Positions 45,418-55,541 are shown, counted from the stretch's first letter. The stretch: DNA of 64,000 nucleotides from Gammaproteobacteria bacterium (GCA_030425195.1 JAUIAV010000011.1:124001-188000), one strand, 5' to 3'. The notes: a model not told the origin generated them from the sequence alone. Made by a program: numbers and translations.

Positions 45418-46215
45418 ATGGGTCATCAGACGCACATCGCAGATCTGGAAGAGCAGGGTTATACGGTGATTGAAAGCCTGCTCAGTGATTCCGAAATTCA
45501 AACGGTAAAAGGCGCTCTTTCGCCCTGGCTGAAAGGCAGAAAAATGGGGCGCAATGAGTTTGAAGGGCTCAGAACGGAGAGAGTCTACGCCCTGCTGGCC
45601 AAAGACCCCGCGCTTGCGCTGATCGTTGAACATCCGGAGATCCTGTCGATCGTGGATGCCTACCTCGAGCCTGACTACCTGCTGGCATCGAATCTGGCAA
45701 TCAATGTGCATCCGGGAGAGACGCCGCAGAGTTTTCACAGGGACACGACTGGCGGGCTCGGTACCAGCGTCACCACCACATACGGGATCAGCACGATCTG
45801 GAACTTCGATGATTTCACCGAGACGAATGGCGCAACCGAGGTGATACCGGGCAGTCATCGCTGGACCAGCGAGATGCCCCGGTCTGACGATGCCAGGGCC
45901 ATCAAGGTGATCATGCCGAAGGGCTCTGTGATCCTGTTCTCCGGGTGGCTGTTTCACAGAGGCGGCGCGAACCGTTCAGACAGCACACGCCTGGCAGTTA
46001 CCCCGCAGTACTGCCAGCCCTGGTTGAGACAGCTCGAGAACATGACGCTGGCCGTGCCTCCAGAGAAGGCAGCGCTGCTCTCCGACCGGGTTCAATCCCT
46101 GCTCGGCTACAGCGTCAGAGCGCCTGGATTCGCAGGCATGGTGGATGGAATGCATCCGAAACGTCTGATCGACGCGCAATACAAGGGCCGAAAATCCCGC
46201 GGCGTTCCGTCATAG
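45418..46215 (+). CDS. PhyH-family dioxygenase 2
   Basis: A 265-residue Fe(II)/2-oxoglutarate dioxygenase. His107 and Asp109 in SFHRDTTG and His180 in LFHRGGAN form the metal triad, and NGATEVIPGSH is the family block. There is no good ribosome site; the stop of the CHRD gene two bases upstream implies termination-reinitiation. The gene 38431-39399 is a distant relative in the same window. Substrate unknown; modification of a secreted or lipid partner is one possibility. Confidence 0.85.
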   Translation: MGHQTHIADLEEQGYTVIESLLSDSEIQTVKGALSPWLKGRKMGRNEFEGLRTERVYALLAKDPALALIVEHPEILSIVDAYLEPDYLLASNLAINVHPGETPQSFHRDTTGGLGTSVTTTYGISTIWNFDDFTETNGATEVIPGSHRWTSEMPRSDDARAIKVIMPKGSVILFSGWLFHRGGANRSDSTRLAVTPQYCQPWLRQLENMTLAVPPEKAALLSDRVQSLLGYSVRAPGFAGMVDGMHPKRLIDAQYKGRKSRGVPS

Positions 46216-46396
46216 GATTTCAGTGAAGTTCTGTGATCAGCTGCAGCAGCACCTCCGGAAGTAGCTTCCGAACTCGACGTTCCGGTTCGTTGCTGGCAGA
46301 CCGTCCATCCGGGTGATAAGTTGTTGCCGGGGAGAAGTACGCAGTACCTCGATTCACAAACCTGATCGGTTTCGAAACGAATTAGAGGACTAGACC

Positions 46397-47047
46397 ATGA
46401 GAATCCTGTTCGCAGCAGTTCTGCTGCTCACCTCGACCTTTGCCTACTCCGCGGCCATGAATGTCACCATCTGGAAGCCCATTCCGGGCAAGGCGCCCCA
46501 GATGATGGAGCACGCTATGGCTGCCAAGGCTATCCAGGAAAAACTCGGCGCCACTGTATCCATTGCCATGGAAAATACCGGCCGGATGCACTATGCAGTC
46601 GGCGGTTTCGAGAACTGGCAGGCCTGGGCGACTTTCGCTAACAAACTGTCGGCCAGTGCAGACTGGGCTGCTTGGCAGCAGAGGACGGGCCCGGATCCAG
46701 CCGCTATTCAGGAAGAGAACTATCTGCTCGACGTGCTGCCGGGTGGCAACCAGGGTGGCAACGTCTATCAGGTGTTCATATGGCAACCCAGGGACGGCCG
46801 TCTCTCAGACGTTATCGAGTCGGCGACCGAAGCGAAGGGTATCCACGAGAAAGCCGGAGCCCGCGTGACGATCATCGTGGATCAGATGAATCGCATGCAC
46901 TACGTGATGAACTTCGATGATCTGAATCACTGGGCGAAGTTCCAGGACACGCCTAATCCGGAGTTCGGCGAATTCTGGGCGCGCCAGACGCAGGATCCCA
47001 ACTCGGACCTCGTCGAGGTTTACACGGCCAACCGGGTGCCGGACTGA
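46397..47047 (+). CDS. Exported tandem dimeric-ferredoxin-like protein
   Basis: A 216-residue protein with a signal peptide (ILFAAVLLLTSTFAYSA). Two similar halves follow: NVTIWKPIPGKAPQMMEHAM with GRMHYAVGGFENWQAWATF, and VYQVFIWQPRDGRLSDVIES with NRMHYVMNFDDLNHWAKF. This is a tandem duplication of a small ferredoxin-like alpha/beta-barrel domain of the kind seen in DUF1330/NIPSNAP-like proteins. The role is unknown. A 181-base region upstream holds a small hairpin (CGGAAG-TAG-CTTCCG, 46256-46270) and no other gene. Confidence 0.65.
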   Translation: MRILFAAVLLLTSTFAYSAAMNVTIWKPIPGKAPQMMEHAMAAKAIQEKLGATVSIAMENTGRMHYAVGGFENWQAWATFANKLSASADWAAWQQRTGPDPAAIQEENYLLDVLPGGNQGGNVYQVFIWQPRDGRLSDVIESATEAKGIHEKAGARVTIIVDQMNRMHYVMNFDDLNHWAKFQDTPNPEFGEFWARQTQDPNSDLVEVYTANRVPD

Positions 47048-47062
47048 GGCGAATGAAGGCGG

Positions 47063-47080
47063 CCCTGCCTTCCGGCAGGG
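47063..47080. terminator. 7-bp hairpin after the tandem-domain gene
   Basis: CCCTGCC and GGCAGGG pair around TTCC, 16 bases after the stop of the preceding gene. No long T-run follows, so it is a possible terminator of the weak type. Confidence 0.5.
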
Positions 47081-47109
47081 TCTGCTGTCAAAGCACAGAG
47101 GGACTCCCG

Positions 47110-47262
47110 CTAGGCGACCGGCCGTAGAAGTTCGAGATCGCTCACCGCCCACAGACCGGATTCTTTGCTCACCAACCCGTCACCTTTGAGAAAGGAGATT
47201 TCCTTCTGCACGGTCTGAGACCCGCAGGACTCGCAGGAATGCGGGGTTGTGCGTATTGCCAC
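47110..47262 (-). CDS. Possible small CxxC protein
   Basis: A 50-residue frame in a 297-base intergenic stretch, starting at GTG 47262. It has HSCESCG near the N-terminus and KEISFLKGDGLVSKESGLW after it. The compact composition looks protein-like, but there is no clear ribosome site and no known domain. It may be a redox or zinc-binding miniprotein or a chance frame. Confidence 0.22.
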   Translation of the reverse strand: MAIRTTPHSCESCGSQTVQKEISFLKGDGLVSKESGLWAVSDLELLRPVA

Positions 47263-47344
47263 GAGCAGCGGAATGATCGTTAGTAGCGATTTCTGCGGGC
47301 AGATTGCCTGGCCGTGTGGCGAATACCTACTGGGAGCTGGAGAC

Positions 47345-50305
47345 ATGATGCGTATGATCCTCATGTTGAGTCTGATTCTGACCGTCGGCGCGTGTACCGA
47401 GGCTGCGGGTCCGATCGAGTACCAACCGATTCCACCGTCGATCATGACCCCCGACCGCGTCGAGACGCGCCTGGGGCCGCTCGCATTCTTCGACGGCTTT
47501 CCGGGCGCGGAGACCGCCGACACGGTCTACGACAACCTCGATTTCCAGCGCGGTGTGCGCGCGTTTCTCGATGGTCTGCCTCTCGCTTCGCTCCACGCCA
47601 TGCGCGAGGGATTCCGCGAAGTCGGCGCCGTCAACGGCACGGTCGGGATCTTCGAAGACCTGATGGACGCGCGGACGCTGTTTCTGACGGCCAATACCGA
47701 GAGCGTTTACGCGGTCACCTGGCTGGATCTGAAAGACGGTCCGATGGTCGTGGAGAGCGCGCCCGACACCCTTGGCATCCTCGACGACTTCTTCTTCGGG
47801 CACGTGACCGACCTGGGCAATGCGGGACCTGACCGGGGGGAGGGCGGCAGGTTCCTGATTCTACCGCCAGGCTACGAAGGCGAGGTGCCCGATGGTTACC
47901 ATACGTTCACGTCGCGAACCTTCGGCAACTGGCTGATCTGGCGGGGTTTTCTGGAGGAGGGAGACCCGAAACCGGCGGTGGCCAATCTCAAGGCGCATAC
48001 ACGCATCTACCCGCTGGCACAGCGCCAATCCCCGCCTGTCACAGAATTCGTCAACCTCTCGGGCCGGTCCTTCAATACCATTCACGCCAACGACCTGAGC
48101 TTCTACGAGGAAGTGCACGCGGTGATCCAGGAAGAGCCGGTCGACGACCTGGACCCTGAGTTTCTCGGTCTGCTCGCCGCGATAGGTATCGAGAAGGGGA
48201 AACCCTTTGCCCCGGATGACCGCATGAAAGAACTCCTCACCGACGCCGCTGCGGTGGGCAACGCGACGGCGCGGGCCATCGTGTTCAGGACCCGCGATCG
48301 GGAGGCCTATCTCTTCGAGAACAGCGCCTGGAGGACCGGTTTCATCGGCGGCAGCCACGAATTCCTTGCCGATGGTGCGCGTCTGCTGGATGGACGCTCA
48401 CTCTTCTTCTACTACGCCACCGGGATCACCCCGGCCATGGCGACAAAGATGGTCGGTGTCGGATCTCAGTATGCCGGCGCCACGGTCGACTCGGAGGGCC
48501 GTGCGCTTGACGGCGGCCACAGCTATCAGCTGCATGTGCCCCGGGACGTGCCGGTGAAGGACTTCTGGTCCCTGGTGCTCTATGACAACCAGACCCGGTC
48601 CATGCTGCAGACCGATCAGCCATTTCCGAGCCTCAACAGCGAGCGTGGCATCGTACCGAACGCCGACGGTTCCACCGACATCTTCTTCGGGCCGAACGCT
48701 CCGGAAGGAAAGGAGAGCAACTGGATTCAGACCATTCCCGGTAAAGGATGGAGCGTGGTCCTGCGTCTGTACGGTCCGCTCGATGCATGGTTCGACAAGG
48801 CCTGGAAACCCGGCGAGATCGAGCGCCTCGACGACATCCCGGCCGTGGCGGCAGCGGATACCGTCCCGCGCATGGCGACTGATATTCCCGTCGCCATCAC
48901 CACACCCGAGCGCGTCGAAACCCGTATCGGCACCCTCGAGTTCTTCGACGGGTTCCCGACTGCCGGGACGGTGGACCTCGTCTACGACAATCTCGATTTC
49001 CTGCGAGGCGTCGAGGCGTTCCTGACGGCGATTCCGGCCGCGTCGCTCGAAGCGTTGCTCGACGGCATCGGTACCCTCGGTGTCGATCGCAACGGCGTCA
49101 TCTCCATCACCGAGACGCTGCTCGACGCACGAGCGCTCTACCTGACCCCCAACACCGAAAGCGTCTATATCGGCAGCGTGCTCGACCTGCGTGACGGTCC
49201 GGTCGTCGTCGAGAGCCCACCCAACACACTGGGCATGGTCAACGACCGCTTTTTCCGTTACGTATCCGACATGGGCAACGCCGGACCGGATCGCGGACAG
49301 GGTGGCAAGTACCTCTACCTGCCACCGGGCTGGGAGAGCGAAGACCCCGAGGGCTACTTCACCTACCGTTCGCCGACCTACCGGAATCTCATGTTCTGGC
49401 GGGGCTTCCTGGTCGACGGCGATCCCCGGCACGCCATTGAAACCGCCAGGAAACTGATCAGGGTCTATCCGCTGAGTGATCCGGAGGCTGCCGCCGACAT
49501 GGAGTTCATCAACACTTCCGGACAGTTCCACAACACGATTCATGCCAACGACATTCAGTTCTACGAGGAAGTCCGGGCCGTGATCGACGGGGAGCCCGCA
49601 GCCGCCTTCAGCTCCGAGCTCCTGGGCCTGCTGGCCGCGATCGGCGTCCAGAAAGGCAAATCCTTCACCCCCGACGGGCGGATGCGGGCGATTCTGGAGG
49701 AGGCGGCAGCTGTCGGTAATGCGACTGCGCGCGCGATCTCGTTCCGGACCCGCGACTCCCGGGCTTACTACTACGAGGACTCCGCCTGGTTCACCGCGTT
49801 CGTGGGCGGCAGCCACGAGTTCCTGCGCGAGAGCGGCGCCCGCGATCTTGATGCCAGGACCATGTTCCACTACGGGTACACGACGGTGACACCCGCGATG
49901 GTGGCCAAGATGGTCGGAGTCGGATCGCAGTATGCGGTTGCCGCCCTGGACGCCGAGGGCAACTACCTCGATGGCTCGAAGACCTATGAGTTGACGCTGC
50001 CGGCCGGCATCCCGGCCAGGGACTTCTGGTCCTTCGTCAACTACGACCCGCAGACCCGATCACTGCTGCAGACGCCGAGCACTCCGTTCCCGAGCGTCAG
50101 CAGTCAGAGCGGCAGCGTGCAGAGCAATCCCGATGGCAGCACGACCATCTGGTTCGGGCCCGAGCCCCCGGCTGGAAAGGAAACCAACTGGGTACCCACC
50201 GTGCCCGGCAAGGGCTGGTTCACGGTTCTGCGCCTGTACGGTCCCCTGGAGCCCTGGTTCGACGGGAGTTGGCGACCGGGTGAGATCGAGCTCATCAACC
50301 AGTGA
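47345..50305 (+). CDS. Tandem DUF1254/DUF1214 lipoprotein
   Basis: A 986-residue protein starting at ATG 47345 (GGGAG upstream) with a lipobox LTVGAC. Two copies of a DUF1254-DUF1214 unit lie end to end, roughly residues 35-490 and 510-985, with matching landmarks in each: RVETRLGPLAFFDGFP and RVETRIGTLEFFDGFP, YDNLDFQRG and YDNLDFLRG, NTIHANDLSFYEEV and NTIHANDIQFYEEV, NATARAI, KDFWSLVLYDNQTRS and RDFWSFVNYDPQTRS. Family members normally have one copy of about 450 residues. Function is not established; it is probably attached to the envelope. A small gap of low information precedes the next gene. Confidence 0.85.
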   Translation: MMRMILMLSLILTVGACTEAAGPIEYQPIPPSIMTPDRVETRLGPLAFFDGFPGAETADTVYDNLDFQRGVRAFLDGLPLASLHAMREGFREVGAVNGTVGIFEDLMDARTLFLTANTESVYAVTWLDLKDGPMVVESAPDTLGILDDFFFGHVTDLGNAGPDRGEGGRFLILPPGYEGEVPDGYHTFTSRTFGNWLIWRGFLEEGDPKPAVANLKAHTRIYPLAQRQSPPVTEFVNLSGRSFNTIHANDLSFYEEVHAVIQEEPVDDLDPEFLGLLAAIGIEKGKPFAPDDRMKELLTDAAAVGNATARAIVFRTRDREAYLFENSAWRTGFIGGSHEFLADGARLLDGRSLFFYYATGITPAMATKMVGVGSQYAGATVDSEGRALDGGHSYQLHVPRDVPVKDFWSLVLYDNQTRSMLQTDQPFPSLNSERGIVPNADGSTDIFFGPNAPEGKESNWIQTIPGKGWSVVLRLYGPLDAWFDKAWKPGEIERLDDIPAVAAADTVPRMATDIPVAITTPERVETRIGTLEFFDGFPTAGTVDLVYDNLDFLRGVEAFLTAIPAASLEALLDGIGTLGVDRNGVISITETLLDARALYLTPNTESVYIGSVLDLRDGPVVVESPPNTLGMVNDRFFRYVSDMGNAGPDRGQGGKYLYLPPGWESEDPEGYFTYRSPTYRNLMFWRGFLVDGDPRHAIETARKLIRVYPLSDPEAAADMEFINTSGQFHNTIHANDIQFYEEVRAVIDGEPAAAFSSELLGLLAAIGVQKGKSFTPDGRMRAILEEAAAVGNATARAISFRTRDSRAYYYEDSAWFTAFVGGSHEFLRESGARDLDARTMFHYGYTTVTPAMVAKMVGVGSQYAVAALDAEGNYLDGSKTYELTLPAGIPARDFWSFVNYDPQTRSLLQTPSTPFPSVSSQSGSVQSNPDGSTTIWFGPEPPAGKETNWVPTVPGKGWFTVLRLYGPLEPWFDGSWRPGEIELINQ

Positions 50306-50392
50306 AGCTCCGGCAGATGGCTGCGCGTGCATCCTGGCCGACGTGCACCTACCATCTGGCAGCTACCGGAAAAAATCTGCGGCAGAGATGAC

Positions 50393-51163
50393 ATGTACGC
50401 TCACCTGAAACTGACGCGGACGGACGGCGTCGGCTGGCTTGAATATGACCGTCCACCGCGAAACGCCATTCACTGGGAGATGCTGCGCGAGCTGCCAGCG
50501 GCTTTCGACGAGCTGCTGACCTCGGCCGATGTGCGCGTGATCGTGATCGCCAGTGCCGTCGATGGCTACTTTTCAACCGGCGCCGACCTCACCGACTTTC
50601 ACTCGATGGAAGCGGAAGATATCAACGCCTGGGTGGAGGCGTGTCATGGCCTGGTCCGTCAGCTGAGAGAATCACCCAAACCGCTCCTGGCTGCCATCCA
50701 TGGAACGGCCGTCGGCGGTGGTCTGGAGATTGTGCTCCACTGCGATCTGCGGTTCGCGGCGGACGACGCCAGGTTTGGCCAGCCTGAAGTGAACATCGGA
50801 TTCATTCCGCCAGTCGGTGGCACCCAGGCTCTGGCGCGACTTCTCGGTCGGCCCCGCGCGCTCCGCCTGCTGTACGAAGGCGAACTCATTTCAGCGGCGG
50901 AAGCGCTGAAGATCGGCCTCGTGGATTCTGTGGTACCGGCCGCGGAACTGCTGTCCCGGACTCAGGAGTACGCCCTGTCCCTGGCGCAGAAGCCGGCAGC
51001 GACGCTTGCAGCGATTCGTCGCTGTATCACGGAAGGGGGCGAAACGACCTTCGCAGAGGGATTGCAGATCGAATTCGATGCTGCCGTCGAACTTGGCCGG
51101 CATCCGAACTTCGCGGAGGGTGTGGATGCATTTCTCGCCAAACGGAAACCCGGGTGGAAATGA
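50393..51163 (+). CDS. Enoyl-CoA hydratase with intact catalytic pair
   Basis: A 256-residue crotonase-family enzyme. GGGLEIVLHCDLRF and ARFGQPEVNIGFIPPVGGTQ keep both catalytic glutamates, unlike the two crotonases near 22 kb, so ordinary hydration of a 2-enoyl-CoA is expected. ATG 50393 begins MYAHLKLT, where the domain starts; the frame extends 22 codons earlier as a shadow. It stands before the racemase and amidohydrolase genes in the same orientation. Confidence 0.88.
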   Translation: MYAHLKLTRTDGVGWLEYDRPPRNAIHWEMLRELPAAFDELLTSADVRVIVIASAVDGYFSTGADLTDFHSMEAEDINAWVEACHGLVRQLRESPKPLLAAIHGTAVGGGLEIVLHCDLRFAADDARFGQPEVNIGFIPPVGGTQALARLLGRPRALRLLYEGELISAAEALKIGLVDSVVPAAELLSRTQEYALSLAQKPAATLAAIRRCITEGGETTFAEGLQIEFDAAVELGRHPNFAEGVDAFLAKRKPGWK

Positions 51164-51323
51164 AGTATTCGAAGGCGTGATGCCCCCTTATCCACTACTT
51201 TCGACTGACGAGGTGCCTGGGTCGAACTTGACGGGAGCCCTGATGCCCTGAGTTACCCATACGCATCCGGCTCGTGTAATCATTGACGCCAGCAGTTGTC
51301 AGTCATACAGGAGGGAAGCGTCA

Positions 51324-52466
51324 ATGGGTCCACTCGAGGGTGTCAAAGTCATTGAGCTGCAGGGTATTGGTCCGGGACCGTTCTGCGGGATGATGCTGGC
51401 CGACATGGGCGCCGACATCATCCGTGTCGACCGGTCGTCGTCCGCCGGTCAACCGGCCAGCGTTGCGGATGTCCTGGCCAGGGGGCGGCGGAGTATCGCT
51501 GTAGACCTCAAGTCGGCTGAGGGCGTCGATACCGTGCTGCGCCTGGTGGATGATGCCGACGTGCTCATTGAGGGCTTCCGCCCGGGCGTCACAGAACGGC
51601 TTGGCCTTGGCCCCGACACCTGTCTGGCACGCAACGGGCGTCTGATCTACGGGCGTATGACCGGCTGGGGGCAGACGGGTGAAATGGCGAGTGTCGCCGG
51701 ACACGACATCAACTACATAGCGCTGTCCGGTGCCCTGCACGGGATTGGCAACGCGGGTGAAAGGCCGGTGCCGCCTCTCAACCTCGTCGGCGACTTCGGC
51801 GGTGGTGGAATGCTGCTGGCCTTCGGTATCACGGCTGCTCTGCATGAGCGTAACCGGAGTGGCAAAGGCCAGGTGATTGATGCCGCGATGACGGACGGTT
51901 CGGCGCTGCTGATGAATGCGATCTTCGGCCTGATGAATCAGGGTGCCTGGACCGCCGATCGCGGTACGAACCTGCTGGACGGCGGTGCCCACTTCTACAA
52001 CACCTATGAGACCAGCGACGGGAAATGGATTTCCGTCGGTTCGATCGAGCCGCAGTTTTATGCGCTGCTGCTGGAGAAATCCGGTCTCGGCGAGGAAGAG
52101 GCGCTGTCGCGACAGATGTCACGGCAGGACTGGCCGGCTCTCAAGGACAAGCTCGCCCGGATCTTCAGGACAAAGACCCGGGACGAATGGGATGCCATCA
52201 TGCTCGGCACAGACATCTGCTATGCACCGGTCCTCAGTTTCGATGAGGCGAGAGCGAATCCCCACAACGCGGCGCGGAATACGTTCGCTGAGCAGGATGG
52301 TATCCACCAGGCAGCACCGGCACCGCGGTTCAGCCGCACCGCCGCAGAACTACCCGTTTCTGCCGCGGCACCCGGTGCAGACTCGCTGCAGATCCTGCGC
52401 GACGCGGGCTTCTCTGATTCCGAGATCGATGCGCTCACGTCGTCCGGCGCCGTCGCCCAGGCATAG
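51324..52466 (+). CDS. Alpha-methylacyl-CoA racemase (class III CoA-transferase family)
   Basis: A 380-residue member of the CaiB/Mcr family. His127 in AGHDINY, Asp157 in LVGDFGGGG and Glu242 in GSIEPQF are in register with the catalytic His126, Asp156 and Glu241 of Mycobacterium Mcr. The GWGQTG loop is also typical of racemases. It interconverts (2R)- and (2S)-methylacyl-CoAs, needed before beta-oxidation of isoprenoid and sterol side chains. ATG 51324 follows GGAGGG. Downstream genes are two amidohydrolases, and upstream is an intact enoyl-CoA hydratase. Confidence 0.9.
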   Translation: MGPLEGVKVIELQGIGPGPFCGMMLADMGADIIRVDRSSSAGQPASVADVLARGRRSIAVDLKSAEGVDTVLRLVDDADVLIEGFRPGVTERLGLGPDTCLARNGRLIYGRMTGWGQTGEMASVAGHDINYIALSGALHGIGNAGERPVPPLNLVGDFGGGGMLLAFGITAALHERNRSGKGQVIDAAMTDGSALLMNAIFGLMNQGAWTADRGTNLLDGGAHFYNTYETSDGKWISVGSIEPQFYALLLEKSGLGEEEALSRQMSRQDWPALKDKLARIFRTKTRDEWDAIMLGTDICYAPVLSFDEARANPHNAARNTFAEQDGIHQAAPAPRFSRTAAELPVSAAAPGADSLQILRDAGFSDSEIDALTSSGAVAQA

Positions 52467-52574
52467 TCAGGTAAATCGCACGAAGCAGGTCGCTGGACAG
52501 CATCGTCCCGGTGATGGACCATCTGAAGGGGAGCGTTCCAGCGAATACGCCTAAAAAAACCAGGGGGAACAGCA

Positions 52575-54215
52575 ATGTCAGATTTCGATGTCATCATTCG
52601 CGGTGGCACCATCGTCGATGGGATGGGTAGTGAACCTTTCGCCGGTGACGTCGGCGTCAAGGACGGGCGTATCACGGCACTCGGCCTGGTTGATGGCTCC
52701 GCGGATCAGGTGATTGATGCGGCCGGCCGGATTGTTACACCCGGCTTTGTCGACATCCACACCCACCTGGATGCGCAGGTGGGCTGGGACCCTGACATGA
52801 CCCCGATCAGCTGGCACGGAATCACAACCGCGCTGATCGGTAACTGCGGCATGACTTTCGCGCCCTGCAAGCCGGAACACCGTGAGCTCCTCGCCGGCAT
52901 GATGGAAACCGTCGAGGACATCCCCAAGGATGCGATCCTCGGTGGGTTGTCCTGGGAATGGGAGAACTACGGCGAGTACCTGGACGCCCTCGATAAACTG
53001 GGCGCTGCGGTCAACGTTGCCGGCCTCATCGGCCACGCGGCGGTGCGATACTACGTGATGGGGGAGCCCTCGTTCGACGCTGATGCCAATGAGGCAGAGC
53101 GCGCACAGATGAAAGAGATCGTCGACGCTGCCATCAAGGCGGGTGCTTTCGGCTTTTCCACCAACCGCTTCGACCAGCACGTGGCCCCGGATGGTCGGCC
53201 GATTCCCGGAACCTTCTGCCAGCCGGAGGAGCTGGAGGACATCGCCGGCGTTGTTGGCGCCCATGGCGGTTTGATGCAGGCGGTCGGTGCAGACTTCGAG
53301 GTGCTCGGCAAGCTCGCAGGCAGCAGCCGGGTACTGTTCAGCTACGGTACCGGATCGCAGGCTGGTGCAGGAGCCGCTTCCGCAAAGGCGCTGGATGAAC
53401 TCGCCGAGGGTCGGGATGTTACCGCCATCAGCCATGTCCGCGGTTCCGGATTCATCTTTGGTCTCAGCGCCACGTTGCCCATGCGCCGTGGCAAGTGGGG
53501 GCAGTTGAACGGTATGTCGTTCCCGGAACGGGTCGCAGCTGTTCGAGATGACAGCTTTGCGGCGGAACTCGTTGCTGTTGCCAAGGCGCCTCCTGGCGTG
53601 AAAATCCCGATGGACCAGGCGTTTTTCATGGGCCATGGCGACATCCCCGACTACACGATAGACCAGAGCATCGCGGAGATGGCTGAGGCGGCGGGTGAAC
53701 ACTGGTCCGAGACTTTCATCCGGCTCAATCGCGAGACCGAGGGTAAAGCGCTTTTTACGCACCGGATGTTCTCACCCAGCTTCCGCGAGCAATCGGCACT
53801 GTTCCAGAGCGAGCACATCTACCCGGGTCTCGGTGATGCGGGTGCCCACGTATCGCTGATCATGGACGCCGGCTGGTCCAGCTTCATGCTCTCATACTGG
53901 CACCGCGAGACCGGCCGCTTCAGCCTGCCGGAAGTGATTCACAAGATGACAGCAGGTCCCGCGAGGGTCATAGGCCTGACGGATCGGGGTATGCTCGCCC
54001 TGGGCAAGCGCGCTGATATCAATGTGATCAACCTCGAAGAGGTGAGTGAACTGCAGCCTGAGATGGTCAACGACTTTCCCGGCGGAGCACCGAGGTTCAT
54101 TCAGCGGGCAAAGGGTTACGATGCCGTCCTGGTCAATGGCGTCGTGAGCATCCTGCACGACCAGCCGACCGGACAGCGCGCAGGCAAGGTGCTGCGATTC
54201 GGGTCAGCCGCCTGA
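52575..54215 (+). CDS. N-acyl-D-amino-acid deacylase-type amidohydrolase
   Basis: A 546-residue metal-dependent amidohydrolase. It begins DVIIRGGTIVDGMG, has the first metal motif VDIHTHLDAQ near residue 61, ISHVRG and a late DAGAHVSLIMDAGW, and ends with the family's KRADINVINL and VNGVV. This matches the N-acyl-D-amino-acid deacylase branch of subtype III amidohydrolases, often seen in lipid-rich catabolic clusters. The substrate may be an N-acyl or cyclic amide. GGGGGAA precedes ATG 52575. Its stop is five bases from the next start. Confidence 0.85.
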   Translation: MSDFDVIIRGGTIVDGMGSEPFAGDVGVKDGRITALGLVDGSADQVIDAAGRIVTPGFVDIHTHLDAQVGWDPDMTPISWHGITTALIGNCGMTFAPCKPEHRELLAGMMETVEDIPKDAILGGLSWEWENYGEYLDALDKLGAAVNVAGLIGHAAVRYYVMGEPSFDADANEAERAQMKEIVDAAIKAGAFGFSTNRFDQHVAPDGRPIPGTFCQPEELEDIAGVVGAHGGLMQAVGADFEVLGKLAGSSRVLFSYGTGSQAGAGAASAKALDELAEGRDVTAISHVRGSGFIFGLSATLPMRRGKWGQLNGMSFPERVAAVRDDSFAAELVAVAKAPPGVKIPMDQAFFMGHGDIPDYTIDQSIAEMAEAAGEHWSETFIRLNRETEGKALFTHRMFSPSFREQSALFQSEHIYPGLGDAGAHVSLIMDAGWSSFMLSYWHRETGRFSLPEVIHKMTAGPARVIGLTDRGMLALGKRADINVINLEEVSELQPEMVNDFPGGAPRFIQRAKGYDAVLVNGVVSILHDQPTGQRAGKVLRFGSAA

Positions 54216-54220
54216 AGCAG

Positions 54221-55411
54221 ATGCCGTACATCGAAGGCCGCCTCGTCCATGATGCCGACAGTCACCTGATGGAAATGTCGGATTGCCTCAATCCTTACTT
54301 CGAAAAGCCCCTGCTCGCACGCTTTCTCGATCACCCCAACGTCGGCGTACGCGTTGGTAACCGGCTGGCCGTGGAAGACGCGCAGAAGCGGCAGGCAGAT
54401 GAGGCATTCCGGTCAGGCGCCGCCGAGAACATCATGCTGCGCAAAAACTACGATGCACAGGGTGCGTTCCTGCAGCAGGACCGCCCGGCCGCTGTGGATC
54501 AGATCGGCGTCGCCAGTCAGCTCGTCTTCACCACCTTCTGCCTGGGTAATTTCGGCTTCGATCAGTCGGGCGACATGGCGCTATGCTACGGTGCGGCCGC
54601 AGCCCACAACCGGATGATGACGGACTTCTGCTCGATCGATAAACGGTTGCTGGCCACAGCGTACGTGCCGCTGGAAGACTTCGATCTCGCCGCCAAAACC
54701 GCCAGGGCCGCGATTGACATGGGTGCGAAAGCCCTGATGGCGCCTTCCTGGTGTCCGCAGAATCACAGCCCCAGCCACGTGAGTCTTTTTCCCGTCTGGG
54801 CGATGGCGGAGGAGGCCGGAATACCGATTCTTTTTCATGTCGGTGGTGAGGACAAACTCAATCCGACCTACAAGGTGAACGGCCTGCCGCCCGTGAAGGA
54901 CTTTCACGGCGGTGATGCCAATTTCACGTCTGTCAGCTACCTGCCGATCTCCACGTCGGTGCAGCAGACGCTGGCGACCCTCATCATCGATGGGATCTTC
55001 GATGCGTTCCCCGGTTTGATGTGGGGCGCCATAGAGCTCGGAGCGTCCTGGCTGCCGGGGTGGATGCGGAATCTGGATTCCGCTGCGCACGCGTTCGTGC
55101 GGAACGAGGAGCGGCTGCAGAAACTGTCTGCCAGGCCGTCTGAGATTGCGCAGCGCCAGCTGCGCGTGACGCCTTACCCGCATGAAGACACCGGCTGGAT
55201 CATCCGCAATTCGCACGAGAATATGTGCCTGTTCTCCACCGACTTTCCGCACGTCGAAGGCGGCCGCAATCCGATGAAACGGTTTGGCGAGTCCCTCGAT
55301 GGGCTTCCGCAATCGGCACAGGATGCGTTCTTTGCAGGCAACTTCATCGACCTGATGGGTGACGGACTGGCACCGGAGCTCCGTCGTCCCGAACACCTGA
55401 CCAGTCACTAG
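54221..55411 (+). CDS. ACMSD-like amidohydrolase (amidohydrolase 2)
   Basis: A 396-residue TIM-barrel protein. VHDADSHLMEM near the N-terminus, LFHVGGED in the middle and LFSTDFPHVEGG near the end are the metal-binding strands of the amidohydrolase-2 family (ACMSD-like decarboxylases/hydrolases). Such genes recur beside CoA-type degradation pathways, where the reaction is often unknown. The start ATG 54221 is five bases after the previous stop, implying translational coupling. This is the last gene before the AT-rich island. Confidence 0.85.
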   Translation: MPYIEGRLVHDADSHLMEMSDCLNPYFEKPLLARFLDHPNVGVRVGNRLAVEDAQKRQADEAFRSGAAENIMLRKNYDAQGAFLQQDRPAAVDQIGVASQLVFTTFCLGNFGFDQSGDMALCYGAAAAHNRMMTDFCSIDKRLLATAYVPLEDFDLAAKTARAAIDMGAKALMAPSWCPQNHSPSHVSLFPVWAMAEEAGIPILFHVGGEDKLNPTYKVNGLPPVKDFHGGDANFTSVSYLPISTSVQQTLATLIIDGIFDAFPGLMWGAIELGASWLPGWMRNLDSAAHAFVRNEERLQKLSARPSEIAQRQLRVTPYPHEDTGWIIRNSHENMCLFSTDFPHVEGGRNPMKRFGESLDGLPQSAQDAFFAGNFIDLMGDGLAPELRRPEHLTSH

Positions 55412-55496
55412 GTCGCGCCCCTTATGAATTATGATCCAGGGTTCGTTGACCAGGATGAGGGGCGCGAGGGACGCTGCTGTACTAAACATTGGAATA

Positions 55497-55541
55497 TGGT
55501 CGGGACGGCAGGATTTAACGCGCCGAGCCTCGGCTGCGACC
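55497..55541. repeat. Partial tRNA-Pro 3'-end copy A
   Basis: The first 20 bases equal the last 20 bases (3' end with CCA, in complement) of the tRNA-Pro gene at 59950-60026. They are followed by an 18-base stretch that differs from the tRNA. The 45-base unit recurs exactly at 55595-55639, 98 bases on. It ends in the perfect 16-base palindrome CTGCGACCGGTCGCAG (55534-55549). Confidence 0.85.
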
